The position numbers and the translations under genes are program-made. A stretch of DNA of 64,000 nt from Drosophila miranda. Its lineage: Eukaryota; Arthropoda; Insecta; Diptera; Drosophilidae. The stretch covers positions 4,278,001-4,342,000 of the forward strand of contig NC_046676.1 of the NCBI RefSeq assembly GCF_003369915.1, written 5' to 3'. The notes beneath the pieces were generated by a model. The model did no database searches. It had not been told where the DNA came from and worked only from the letters and a program-made list of their open reading frames with translations. Within the stretch, counting starts at the first letter, position 1, and each line of letters starts with the position of its first letter. This document shows positions 34,265-46,494 of this stretch, one piece after another.

Positions 34265-37200
34265 TTTATTACTTTGTAATTTTCAATATATATTTTATAT
34301 AAACGCTATCTCAATGGGAATTGATCTTTGGAACATTGGGAAACTTAATTGATGTGATCCAATTAGCCAAAGTTGAGGCTTGAGCTCTTACCCTACAGCA
34401 TCAGCATGCGAGTTCATTTCAAACTAATCTGTTTAATGTACGCATCTGGTTGATTAGTTCCCCAATGAAATCTGGCTACCCTGAAGGCACGTTCCGGGGG
34501 GATATTAGTATATTGGCTATTGGGTTTTGGGTTCGGCTTAAGTCTAAAAATATACAAAAAGCTTTATATTTTGAGCAATACTTTTCATCGTCATCACTTG
34601 AGGAAAGTCAACCTATTTTGTTGGGAATGAGAATCAAATAAGATGTAATTTCTGCCTTTAATGAAGTATCCCTAATAATGCGAGGGCTGCGATTCCTATT
34701 CGTAGAATAATAGTAAAGGACTAACAAGAAAACATTGCAACAGAGGTGCATCGCAGTACTTTTGGCACTTGGAAAGAATTATCTCTAACACTAGGCTTTT
34801 TCTGGATGAGTTATTCAAGTTGTTCAATTTATTTAGATGGTAGATAGATGACGGAAGGGAAATATTCCCTTTCAACGACACTCCCATTTCCATATCAGAC
34901 TTAAGAACAAAGGGGTATTGTACGGGTCCATTCAAATGATACGCACAAGGTCCGCTACAACGTTTTAAACAGCCGACAAAAAGTGAAAGTAAAGCACACG
35001 TCATTGGTTACGCCGGACAACAAATTAGCTTATCAGAGACCGGCTGATTCAGATGACAACGCGGTGCTACTATTGCGAGCATTCTGAGCATACTCTTGCA
35101 TGTGTGATTAGCCGGTTATCAATTTATGGCATTGCCGAAATAAGCATTGACTTGGCTGAGCTCTTGGATCTTTTGTGTGTAAATCACACTCGTAGGCAGC
35201 CCAGAGACAACCCTCGGATGTGGCTAACATTTTCACGGTCCAGGAAGCAACATTTTCTGGAGGGTTTGGTTTGCTTTGGTTTTGGTTTGTCTTGGATTGG
35301 GTGCGATGTGGTGTGGTGTAGTTGCACGCAGGCAAATCCTTTCGAAATCTTTTTATTTATGTCAATGGTTCCACCAAAAATACACAGCCAGACACACACG
35401 GCTCCTGCTGGCATCCAGCAGCCACAGTGTGGCATCCGGAATGCGGAATCCGACTTGGAGCACATGAATTTGTACATGGCAGCAAGTAAATCCCTCTAAT
35501 AATCCACGTAATAAGCACTGGAGGTGGCGGTGGCAGCAACAGGCCGAAAGGGTTGCTTGGGGGGTGGCTGTTGCCAGGGCTCTTGTTTATAAGTTCATAA
35601 AAGCCAACGAGCCGGGAAAGGCGCGGCAGTGCTGGCCACATAAAAAGCGGTAGCAAATGCAAAGGGCGAACGAAATAGCCAAAAGGAAACCCGAAAGGAA
35701 AAAACCAGTCGCAAATCCAATTTCCACTGGCTCCTCAGCAGTCGGTGTGTGTGTGGGAGGGAAATTTTACTGCAGTTTTGGGTAGACCATGCAACAGTCA
35801 TAATGTGTAATTGAAAACCTGGACTGAATCGCACCCTTGGGTGATGTATACGCGCTGCTCCCCACTTTGGTGGCACTCCTTCTTCACTTGGTCACCCCCT
35901 AATTGGCAGGCTGGTCGGGACAGCCAGTATCGTTGCTAAGACACAAATTGTATGATAGACACGAGTATAGCCATCCGTATGTAAAGAAGCCGCCACCAGA
36001 AAGAGGGAACCCCACAAGCAGGAGGAAGGCAGAGAAAAAGACAGTCGCAGCACTTGCACAATTGCGAAACTAATACGCTTACATACAATTTCCACAATTT
36101 CCACAATTTCCACTCTTGGCTGTGGCTGTGACCGTGGCGGCGGTTGTGGCTGTATCTTCCTTCCATTTCCCATTCCCCTTCGCATCTCCATCCATCTCGA
36201 GGGCCTGGATTTTGGCCACGACAATGCCCCGAGTTTGGTTGTCTCGATGATAAACATGCGGCAATTGACGCAATCATTGTCTGTCCATGAATTGAATTAA
36301 ATCAACTCAAGTGCGACACTAGAAGGAGCGCGTGGTGGGTCGTCTTGTTATGCTGACACTCAGAAAAGAGATGGCCGCAATCACAATCCTTTCCCTTCGA
36401 TGCATACGTATACGTATATATTTCTCTGACATTCTTCAATATTAATGACTTGGTCATGCATGCCCTGGCGCTGAAATCAACTGAAAAGTATAGGTTACAG
36501 CATACAGCATGTAGGATTGCCAGGGTTGGGGGGCTTGGTGGTTGGATGGTAGGGCGTTGGGTGTTGGGCGGTGACCGTGCCGGGGCGAGTGGGAAGTGTG
36601 CGAAATGATTGGATGGGTGGGTGGGTAATGCCCCATAATTCCGTTCGTTTCCGTTTGATTCCGTTGCAGGACATTAGCGGGGGCTCAACAGCGCATTTTG
36701 CTTATTAGAATCCGTGCGTGTGTGTGTTTGTATCTGAGTAGTGTTTTCTGTTTGTGTGTGTGTGATGCCGCTGGAGTGTAATAAATTCTCGTACTTCCCC
36801 CACACTCTGACGCCGCAGGCTCTGTCTCTCCGGCAATTTCAAAGTTTATCACCAAAGCGCGTCTGCAACTTATGTCGTCTGCTTCTTCTTCTGCCACATT
36901 CTGCTTCTGCTCCTGCTTCTGCTGCTACTTCTCCCCGTTTTCCCGTTTGTCTGCACGTCGGTTGTGGTTATGTGAAATCACATCGTAAAAATGTCCAAGT
37001 CCAAATACTGCTGCCTCTACGGACGGACGCTTGTGTGTGTTTGCGTGTGTGTGTATGTGGGCAAAGGCAAAGCTTATAAGTCCTTCCTGTCTCACCTGAC
37101 TTAGGTGTCGCGGGCGGGCAACCCTTTCGCCTTTCAATTTATAGATGTTGCCCATATAAATATTTATTTCTATGTGCAGCATGTACTGCCCCACACCCCG

Positions 37201-37619
37201 CTCGACACCACACGCCGTGGCATCATTATTGTTTTTATGTGAGCGTCTTAAAAGCATTCCGCCGATCAATAAACCTTCGCTGCGTCTCGCGGGCGTCTGT
37301 CTCCGGTTGCATCCTTTCCAATAAGCGAAAGTGCTTCTCCCACCAAATATTCTTCTCTCCCACATAGCACAATTAAAGGTCAGCCCCGCCCGATTGGGGG
37401 GCTGAAGAGGAAGGGCAGCAGGCAGTACTAACTGTGCCACGCCAGAAAGGACGCAACACGGCCGCGCACTTTCCTCATTCGGCCATGGAACAATGCAAAT
37501 ATTTTGCATTTAGCTGCCGGCAGAGGCATTTGGCATTTTTAATTAGGCCAAAGCGGGTGCGCGGGGAACACTGTGGAGCCCTATCAGCGCCACTTGAATA
37601 ATTCTGAGTATGTGAGCGC
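34265..37619. other. Non-coding, no gene recognised
   Basis: Only random-looking ORFs. Notable compositional marks are the TTGGTTTG-type run at 35,266-35,290, three ATTTCCACA units at 36,086-36,112 and CTTCTGCT repeats at 36,880-36,930. Confidence 0.55.
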
Positions 37620-38370
37620 AATGAACATTACATATGTATAGGATCGATTGAAGATCCTCTTTGGGAAGGGAACACTCTTTGAGAAGCAGCAAATTTAAGT
37701 AAATGAGATTTTAAGAAAGGGAATTTTTTTTAATGTTTTTTACATACAAATACAAGAAATAATTTTTTTTTCGACTTTTCCTTAGTAGTTGAGGTACAAA
37801 TATGAAAAAAATACCGTAGAAAAAATATAAATTTTGTATGCGAAAGCCAAATCCTTCCCAGACGGTAAGCTGAACCTACAAAAAGCTTAGGTCCTATTTA
37901 CAGGTTATTTTAAAGTTCAATGCAACCAAATGTTAAATACTTAAGCTATGTGGAAAAAAAATATTAGCTCTAAAAGAAAACATTAAAAAATATCATTCTT
38001 TTCAATTAAAAAAAAATCTTGACAGAATAAAGAACTTTCTCAAAGTAATTTGGACTTTTTTTATTTTTTAACTGAGTTCTTTTTAGTTTTACTACATACT
38101 TCGTATTTTAAGAGTTTAATTGAATACGATAATTTTTGAGGGTGTAGTCCTTTTACTGCTTCATTTGGATGGTTATATCGACTAATGGTTCTAATGGTTA
38201 ACTTGATTCCCAGTTTTTGGGATGTGGAGCATTGAGGGAGTAACTTTTTATAAACCCAATCAAATTTTCTCATATTAAGGAAACTCACTACTAACTGTTG
38301 GCAAATGGAATATCTTAGGCCATCTTTGTTTCTATTCAAACTATTTTTCCACCAAAAGTCTCCCATTTCC
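37620..38370. other. AT-rich island
   Basis: It has many A or T homopolymers (for example near 37,725, 37,760, 37,955 and 38,010), in contrast to the GC-balanced, CA-rich DNA on both sides. It contains a 101-codon ORF on the minus strand. It could be an inserted, decayed element or a small AT-rich gene; I find no inverted repeats or target duplication at its edges by eye. Confidence 0.6.
38061..38366 (-). CDS. Hypothetical 101-aa ORF
   Basis: Family not recognised. The ATG at 38,366 sits in a good fly start context (AGGAAATGG), and the TAA overlaps an AATAAA-type signal on the minus strand, as in compact genes. The composition is mixed and protein-like (Trp, Cys, Tyr and hydrophobic residues distributed throughout, KFDWVYKKLLPQC in the middle, Lys-rich tail), unlike the simple-sequence ORFs elsewhere in the window. 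There is no signal peptide or membrane segment. It may equally be a chance ORF or a transposase scrap in the AT-rich island; conservation would decide. Confidence 0.35.
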   Translation of the reverse strand: MGDFWWKNSLNRNKDGLRYSICQQLVVSFLNMRKFDWVYKKLLPQCSTSQKLGIKLTIRTISRYNHPNEAVKGLHPQKLSYSIKLLKYEVCSKTKKNSVKK

Positions 38371-39876
38371 TGTCACATCCTACTGTGCCGTCGGCTTCAG
38401 CGGATTTCTCTGGATGCCTGAACATTTAGTTCATTTAGTTGCAACCACCGATAGGTGCAACTGCACACTGGAAAATATATACATACATATATATTGCTAC
38501 ATCTATACGGTGCAGATGCAAGCCTCATTACAAATACCACGATCTGAGCTGTTTGAAGCAGTTTGCCCAATCACTAAATCGACATTTACATCTACAGCGT
38601 GGAGCTAAAGCAGCAACAGCCTACAAAGTGCACGAAATTGAGCAGCATTTTGAATTAATAACATTTCCGGTATTATAATTTGGACAATATATCACGAGCG
38701 TTATCGCCTTGAAGGGCGAGTGGCAGCACAGTTGGAATGGATTTGTTGCTGCTGCTGTGGCTTGTGGCATGCAAAACGTAACGGTAAATTGGTTAACAAT
38801 TACACAAATCTCATAATGAAGTTTAAGGCCCCCGTCCTTCCTTGCCGTGCTTTGTGCTACCATTACCATGGCGTCGTCATGGCCCGGAACATCGCCATTG
38901 CCTGCGGTCAGCAAAATTTCCATCGTCATAGCTCCCTCTCCCTGTCCCGTTCCCGTTTTCGTTCTCTCTCTCGTTATATAGCTGTCTCTCTCGTTGCTTG
39001 CGTCCTGCAAATTGATTAGTTATTGTTGTTGCTGCTGTTGGGGTTTGTGGTGGGGGTGGTGCTGGTGTTGGTGATGTCGCTGGTGTGGGTCGGTCGCCTC
39101 TTAGCTACAGCTGCACTTACCGCCAGCCAATTTGCAGCTTTGTTCTCGAGTGTAACTCTTAACAGGTGTTGATGTTTGCTAAGTAGCTCCTACATCCCGG
39201 CCCAGCCCAGCCCGGCACGGCCCGGTCCGGTCCGTCCTGCCTGGCCCTCCAATGAATACTCGTGCCAGGCAGGACTCTGGCTCCTTCTTCATGGCTAGTT
39301 GCACATTGCTTTGATTATTTTCTATTTTCTACAAATTGTATGCAAATAGTTGAGGTTTACCTTTATCCAGATGCCGTGCTGGGGTCGATCCGGGGCAGAC
39401 CGACCGCACCGGGAAGCGCCTGGGGCTGGAAGCAGGCAGACCTGAAACCAGAGACAGTTAATATTTTCCAACAACAGCCGCAGTATTGACTTTTCCACCT
39501 GAGCCAAATGAAGCAAGCACTCAAATGCTGTTTGCCCTTACACCTCCGACCTAGGACCTCACAAAAAAGGTCTTTTGTCTTGTGGTCTCTGACAATCTTC
39601 CGGATGAAGGCCAACCTTGGTATAGGGGCGGACAGTCTGGCCAATTAAGTTTTCTAAAACATATTTATTCCGGGCTAAAAATACTTCTATGATTGAATGG
39701 AACATACAACTAGTCTCATTGACATTTGAAATAGCAAACAATGATGTATTCCCGAAGTAATTGTTGGTTGTCGGTGGCATCCATTTCATCTACGCCTACC
39801 TTCAATTATTGCTTAGTTATTGCTTAAATTTTAAAACTAAGACTTAACCCTAGATTGTGTCATCTATTATTTCCAT
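38371..39876. other. Non-coding, no gene recognised
   Basis: It contains a GCTG/GGTG-rich run at 39,020-39,090 and CCCGG/CCCAG repeats at 39,196-39,240. A minus-strand open stretch at 39,559-39,789 (76 codons) has mixed composition but no start context or homology that I recognise. Confidence 0.5.
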
Positions 39877-40128
39877 TAGCCTTCGTCGTTTTGAACTAAT
39901 GTTTCATACAGCTCCAGCCGTTGCTGAGCTGCTGCAGTCTGCCCAACAAGTCCTTGGATCACCTGTAACTACTGTTTTTAACACTTACTCAAAGCTTGAG
40001 CGAAAGTATTTATTTCTTTGCTGAGAAGAGTTACTTGATCAGCTAAAGTTGTAGAAAACATTTCAAGTTTATAACTGAAATGAAAATTAAGAAGAACACA
40101 CAAATCTAGATTTGCGCTAACTCTCACC
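39877..40128 (-). other. Exon-like segments with splice signals, possible decayed gene
   Basis: On the minus strand a classic short intron spans 40,127-40,075 (53 bp): donor GTGAGAG, acceptor TTTTCATTTCAG. After it, 40,074-39,988 reads open as a helical stretch (LADQVTLLSKEINTFAQAL). A second donor GTAAGTG follows, but the next acceptor (TTACAG, exon from 39,962) is only 26 bp on, too short for a fly intron. The next open stretch (GLVGQTAAAQQRLELYETLV) ends in TAA at 39,879-39,877. It looks like a real coding gene with a shrunken second intron, hence probably decayed. Family not recognised. Confidence 0.4.
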
Positions 40129-40879
40129 ACCAAGTATGTATATCTCTTCGCTTCTTTTATAAAGAAAGGGAACTTCGAAATGTATCCTTAATTCGAATCA
40201 TATACTAGTATTTAAAAAATGTGATTGTTTCGTCAAGGCACGGACTTTAACGTACTAAAAATAAGCATGACCATCTAGGGTTAAATGTGTATGCCATTAT
40301 ATGTATTTGCACCGAGAGTGGAAATATTGAAATGCAAGTGTTTCCACTTACAGTTCGGCATTAATATGAAAATAATTCCTACAAATTTATGTCATATTTA
40401 CTTGCAAGTGGTTTATATTTATTGTTCGGAGCAGTCAATAATTATTGGCCAATCCAAGTGACTGCCTTTTAATTTTACTGTGTTTCCCTATATTTAAAAC
40501 CCGAATATTTCACTGAAATTTGGTGTATGTATTTAATGTAACTTAGTTTCGTTGTGGTAGACTTCCTCTATTCCTATTTCCCTCTACTCATCTGTATACA
40601 GTTTTCTCGAACTATTCACAGATATAGCAATATATATGCCCAAATGTGTATAAGTAGTGGCCGTATACAGAATTTTCATTGTTTTGGCCCTAAAAAAGAA
40701 GTGCACGAAACTTATAAATTTCAATTTCCTTTTTAATGGAAATCTGGGAGATTGTGACCCAAAATGCCTCAAGGGGAGCAGAGAGGTTAAATTTGAAGTG
40801 CAATTTGGATAATTGCTTTACAACCACACACAGGTGTATCCTGGCACAAAAACCACACACCCACACACATAGAATTACA
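40129..40879. other. Non-coding DNA left of the R1/LOA-type element
   Basis: AT-rich to 40,740, then a CA-rich stretch that forms the insertion target. No gene recognised. Confidence 0.5.
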
Positions 40880-40899
40880 CCTCTAGGACACGTGTGTGT
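40880..40899. repeat. Left target-site duplication of the non-LTR element
   Basis: The 20 bases CCTCTAGGACACGTGTGTGT recur at 46,511-46,530 directly after the poly(A) tail with one T/C mismatch. Confidence 0.9.
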
Positions 40900-41924
40900 T
40901 AAAGTATCAAGGTGCGGACGCGTTTTTCCCGGTGCTCCCGTGTGGACCGCAAATAGCAGGAAAACCTGCAGGAAGAAAGCTCGGTCAGGAAACAGGCGGA
41001 CACAGGGTAGGACTACGTACCAAATGGTCACCTATGTATAGCGCGCACAAACTCAGCCCAGCGTAATAATCCAGACACTGCAAACGGAAAATCCCGGTCG
41101 TCTGCCAGGGGCGAGGGGTGAGATTTTGCCCTCTTTGTCTCTCATTCCAAGCATGCCACTAGTGTTGTAATCAAATATCACTCTATGTTACGTGCCGTCT
41201 GCTTTGTTGCAAATTGTAACAAGTCATGCCAGCTGATCGAGCCGCCAGCTGCTGATCGGTGCTTCGCAGCCCTGCAGCAGCCCTGACGCGTTGCCGAAAA
41301 ACGACAGCAGAGGGCGCTGACGGCGATCCAACAAGGTCGTTTAGAGCTACCTACAGGGGGCGCAGTGTGCAGATCTACCGGAGCCGCCAGGCGACTACCC
41401 TCCGCCAGCGGGCGCTTTATATCGGACGCAAAAGACGGGCAAAAGGCTGCTTCAACTGACGGGCATCCTGCGAAAAGCACACGCGAGCGGACAGCAAAAG
41501 GGAAATGGCAGGCTACCAACCTGCCCGTAGCACCGAACCCAGTAAGGTGCTCCGTATGGTATACTGGAAGCCACTTAAGAATTTTTCTGCTATAGGGCTG
41601 ACGGCAACGGCATTCCATGACCTCAATAGGCAGCTTGATACGCTGCTGAAATGGCTCATGGGCTAATGTCCTTGCCGCCCCCGTCCCGTTAAAACCATGG
41701 CAGGCCTCTTCTAACGCTCGGCAGCTGCACCATTAAGTTGGCTGCGTAGGTTTGGTTGATTCCATCCCAATCAATACCGATCTGGCACTGAACTCTGCAG
41801 CCCATAAGGCCCAGAGTCAACCCTCGCATGGACCTCACTCTCGGAAAGGTACCCATGGGATCATGAAGGTGGCTACGCAATACAGCTGTCGACAACGGAC
41901 TAGAGTTGGGACCCACTAAAGGAA

Positions 41925-43346
41925 ATGACTTCAACTAGCAATAAATTGACGGATGTGCTGAATTCTCAGCAAATCGAGATATCAGAGGACGTGGTATTCG
42001 GGAGACGGAATATCATAGGAAGATCGCCACCTAAATCTGCCCCGGCGGCCGAAAGAGTCGCACGAATCGCGCAGAGGACTGGGAGCAAGACCCAGGAGTC
42101 CATGCCCAATATGAGGGAATCACTCATCAGCCTAGGCGAGAGAGTAAAAGAATTGACAACCATGATGAGCGAGCAGCGGCACGTTAACACTGCCATGAGG
42201 GATCTCGCGGCAGGAATAGGAGACCTGCAAACAACGGTGGTTAAATGCTGGGAGAGCTCGACCAAGGAGAAACCCTCCAATGAAGGGAAAACGCTGAAGG
42301 GAAACCCACATATGGTAGAGAGGGCCTCACAGACCTCGCCAGAGAGGGAGGCGGATAAGAGAGGAAGCGTGTACAAGCGGGTACGAGAGGAGTCACACAA
42401 GAGCAGGCGTTTCTCACCAAAGCGGCACAAGGGACCGCCGCAGATCCGAGTCCCCCACAAACTGATGCTGCCAGACCCAGGTCAAGGACATGCGACAGTG
42501 GGCGGCGAGAGCACTCCCACAACCGCACCAGTAACCAGAGGGGATACCCCCAGTAGTAAGCTGCAGAAGTGGCAACTCGTCGACAGAAAATCACAGCGGG
42601 AGCGGACCGAAAGGAGACACAGGCCGGATGTCATAATCATCCAACCTCAGGGCAACCTAACATACAGCGATATGCTGCGGATGGTCACCAGGCGGCAGGA
42701 CGACAAGCTGAAGGCCGTCAGCGAAAACGTCAACCGGGTCAGGCGAACAGCGAAAGGAGATCTACTGCTTGAACTGAAGGGCGTGTGCAGCAGCAGCAAC
42801 GAGAGGATGAAAGAAGACATCCAGCTGGCGTTGGGAAACCAAGTGGGCATCAGAGCCGTGTCAGAGGAATCCTGCGTGGAGATAAGGGATCTCGACACCC
42901 TGGTCACAAAAAAGGATGTTGTTGCTGCAATTGCAAAACAGGCGGGGCAAGAGGTGGTTACCAGTGCGGTCAAAAGCCTTAGACAGGCCTTCGCCGGCAC
43001 GCAAATGGCAATAGTTTGCCTCCCACCGTCGGTCGCCAAGGAACTGCTCAAAGAGGGCAGGCTGAGGATTGGTTGGACCAGATGCCGGGTCAGTGAACGG
43101 CGAGCACAAAGGAGATGCTATAAATGTCTACAGTTCGGCCATATAGCGGCGAACTGCACAAGCGCTGTTGACCGCTCGGGCTGCTGCCTCAAGTGTGGCG
43201 AGAGCGGCCACAAAGCAGCAACGTGCCAAAAGGAGCCAAAGTGCTCTGTATGTACAGAGGGAAACCGGCAGGACACCAAGCACTATGTTGGCAGCAGGAG
43301 ATGCCCAATGGTGCAGGGAGGCGCTCGTACCCAGCGTATAAAGTGA
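41925..43346 (+). CDS. Non-LTR element ORF1 (nucleic-acid-binding), 473 aa
   Basis: Intact ORF. The N-terminal 250 residues are polar and charged, with a possible coiled coil around residues 60-110. A central conserved domain lies around 245-395. The C-terminus carries CYKCLQFGHIAANC (about 43,116), CLKCGESGHKAATC (about 43,188) and a third variant cluster CSVC...H...C, the usual three-knuckle array that coats element RNA. ORF2 begins at ATG 43,301 in another frame, before the ORF1 stop at 43,346, implying reinitiation or frameshift for ORF2 expression. Confidence 0.92.
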   Translation: MTSTSNKLTDVLNSQQIEISEDVVFGRRNIIGRSPPKSAPAAERVARIAQRTGSKTQESMPNMRESLISLGERVKELTTMMSEQRHVNTAMRDLAAGIGDLQTTVVKCWESSTKEKPSNEGKTLKGNPHMVERASQTSPEREADKRGSVYKRVREESHKSRRFSPKRHKGPPQIRVPHKLMLPDPGQGHATVGGESTPTTAPVTRGDTPSSKLQKWQLVDRKSQRERTERRHRPDVIIIQPQGNLTYSDMLRMVTRRQDDKLKAVSENVNRVRRTAKGDLLLELKGVCSSSNERMKEDIQLALGNQVGIRAVSEESCVEIRDLDTLVTKKDVVAAIAKQAGQEVVTSAVKSLRQAFAGTQMAIVCLPPSVAKELLKEGRLRIGWTRCRVSERRAQRRCYKCLQFGHIAANCTSAVDRSGCCLKCGESGHKAATCQKEPKCSVCTEGNRQDTKHYVGSRRCPMVQGGARTQRIK

Positions 43347-46311
43347 AGTTCCTGCAACTGAACCTAAACCATTGCGCGGCAGCTCAAGATCTGTTGAGCC
43401 AAACGACCAGGGAGGAAAAGGTGGACGTAGCTATCCTTAGTGAGCCGTACAGGACGAGGAGTGACGCTAACTTTGTAGTGGATGCTTCAGGAAAGGCGGC
43501 GATCTGGGTCTGCGGATGGAATCAGTGGAGTCCGCAAATCACTACGTCAGAGCTAAGATCGAGGAACTCTGGGTCTACAGTTGCTACCTACCGCCGAGCC
43601 TGCAGGCTAACGAGTTCTCGGCCGTCCTAGACGAGCTAGCCGAGGACGCAAGAGGTCGTTCTGGAGTGGTGATAGCGGGGGATTTCAACGCCTGGGCTGA
43701 AGACTGGGGCTGCCCGTCAACAAACGCCAGAGGAAGAATTTTACTGGAGAGCCTGGCCTCACTTGATATTGCCCTGCTGAACGCAGGAAACGAGCACACC
43801 TTCAACAGGGGCGGCATCGGATCGTGCATAGACCTGACTTTCGTCAGCAGCTCCCTTTATACGCGGGCTGAGTGGAAGCTGAGCGATACCTACACGGCAA
43901 GCGATCACTCTGCAATATGTTGCGAAATAACCACTGGCAGCAGAGCCCGCCAGGCAAGGAACCCCCAGGTAGCAAGGATGGGCTTCAAAGCCGGATCACC
44001 CAACACAGCGGACTTTTCCGCGAACCTGGTCACCCCACCGCCAGCGGCCGATGCCTCTAGCGAGGCGGACAGAGTGATGGAGGCAGTGCTGCACGCCTGC
44101 AGGGCGAGCATGGAGAGACGCTACGAGTACAGGAGTCACCACCAGCCGGTCTACTGGTGGAACCAGCAGATTAAGGATTCGCGACGGAAATGCCTGCAGG
44201 CCCGCAGGCAGTACCAGAGAGCGCGTGGCCGGGCAAATTATACGCAACTCCAGGGCGAATACACAGCTGCCCGCAGGGACCTGAAGCTAGCCATCCGGGA
44301 TAGCAAGCGGAAGTGCTTTCTGGAACTCTGCGACTCAGCGGAGCATGACATCTGGGGAAGGGCCTACAAGGTGATAATAAAAAAAATGAATGCCCTGAAA
44401 GCGAAGGCACCGGTTGAAGCAGAGAAAATGAAGAATATCGTGGAGACTCTATTCCCCCGTATGCCTCAGGAGGGCATCCCACCAAGGCAGGGGTATGCGG
44501 AGAACCAAAGTGAGCTAGAGCAAATTAGCGAGGCAGAGGTCAAGGCCGCAGCTAGGAGTATCCCAGTTGCTAAGGCTCCGGGCCCAGATGGTATCCCAAA
44601 CAGAGCACTAAAGACGGCCATTATGCTCCACCCGGAAATGTTCAGCAGATGCTGGGCGGAAGGAATCTTCCTGGAGCGGTGGAAGCTACAGAAGCTAGTG
44701 CTGATCCCGAAGCCAGACAAACCGCTAGACAAGCCCTCGTCCTACAGGCCGATGTGCCTATTGGACACCGCGGGGAAAATCCTCGAGAAGATCATGTGCA
44801 CAAGACTAGAGCGAGCCATCCAGCGAGGGGGCGACCTGTCTCCAATGCAATTTGGCTTCCGCAGGGGCCACTCCACACTAGACGCGCTATCAACGGTGGC
44901 AGACATTGCAGCAAAGGCAATCGAAGGCACCCGTTGGAAGGGCGGTGCCAAAAAATACTGTATAGTGGTGACACTAGATGTACGAAACGCGTTCAACACT
45001 GCCAACTGGGATTGCATCCTGAGGGCGCTAACGGGCTTTGGAGTTGAAGGCCATCTCATGCGCATGGTCCAAGACTACTTCCGGGACCGGGTGCTAATGT
45101 ACGAGACTGAAGAAGGTACTAAGAGACACGAGATAACTGGTGGCGTCCCACAAGGATCGGTCATTGGGCCACTACTTTGGAACGCTATGTATGATGGCAT
45201 CCAGCGTCTGCAAGTACCCGAGGACACGAAAATGATAGGGTTCGCCGACGACGTGGCACTAGTGGCCGTATCAAAAAATCTCAAGGATGCGGAAGGCAAA
45301 TGTGACGCCTCAATAAGGAGAATCAGAGAGTGGCTGGGCTCCGCTGGGCTACAACTGGTCGACCACAAAACGGAAGTAGTCCTGATCAGCAGCCGAAAAA
45401 AAAACCGAAACAGCGCTGGTGAACGTGGGATCTTGCAGGATAGAGTCCGTGAGAGCCATACGGTACCTGGGAGTGATGCTGGACACACGGCTATGCTTCC
45501 GTGAGCACCTCAGCCAGGTGAGCATAAGAGCTGCTGCACTGGGCAGGGCACTAAACAAAATAATGCTCAACACGAGGGGCCCGAAGCAAGGACGGCGGCT
45601 CCTACTACACAACGTGCTAAAGGCTACAATACTATACGGTGCAGCGGTCTGGGCGAAGGCGGCCAACACAAAAGCCTATATGAGGAAGATCCAGGCAACA
45701 TATCGGCTGGGAGCCCTGCGAGTATGCAGTGCTTTCCGCACGGTATCCGACGACGCGGCTCTGATCATTGCTGGGACGGCACCAATCGACCTTTTAGCAA
45801 GGGAGGCGGCCAAAATATACTCGCAGCGAAGAGATATAGCGCCGGCGGAGCCAAATAGGGACGCAATCGGACAACGGGAGCGGCAGCAAACAATGGCCGA
45901 GTGGCAGCGCAGATGGACGGAGTCAACGAAGGGGAGATGGACGCACACCCTAATCCCAAGAGTCGAAGAGTGGTGCAAGCGAAGTCACGGGAGTGTAAAC
46001 TTCCACCTGACGCAACTTTTAAGCGGCCACGGTTGCTTTAAAGCATACTTGCATAGGTTTGGCCACGAAACAGACGGAGAGTGTCCTGCCTGCGACGGAA
46101 CGCCAGAGGACGCGGAGCACATACTCTTCAACTGCGCGAGATTCGCAGCGGAGAGAGAGAGTATGGAGAAAGGCTGACAAGGGAAACACTGGTGAGAGCG
46201 ATGCTGGAAGACACGCGCAAATGGGAGGCTGTATGCAACTTTGCGTGCGTTGTAATGCGTAAGCTACGCGAGGCCGAGCGCGCCAGAAGACGGCAGACAG
46301 GAGGGGCATAG
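43301..46311 (+). pseudogene. Non-LTR element ORF2 (endonuclease, reverse transcriptase), three frameshifts
   Basis: Endonuclease (APE-type): LQLNLNH, catalytic Glu in ILSEPY, GDFNAWAEDWG and the SDHSAICCEI His. Reverse transcriptase: PGPDGIPN, FGFRRGHSTLDAL, GGVPQGSVIGP and active-site FADD (45,241-45,252). Thumb and C-terminal CCHC-like motif CPACDGTPEDAEHILFNC. The frame changes near 43,510-43,535, at an A9 run near 45,398-45,407, and in a GA repeat near 46,155-46,165; after the last the true tail ends at 46,311. Two of three breaks are in simple sequence, so replication slippage or base-calling error are both possible. Otherwise the domains look unscarred, suggesting a recent copy. Confidence 0.9.
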
Positions 46312-46494
46312 AGTGCCCGCCCGGGCCCTGCGACGCAATACCTGACGGTCGTCCCGCAGGAGCACCTGGCAAACCAAACATACCTACTTAAACACCTAAT
46401 ACTTCTTTCTATACTACTAATTTCTATCCTACTGTATATATCATGTAAACGCTTTTCCCTTCCGTTTTGTCACTACCTAATAAAATATGGAATT

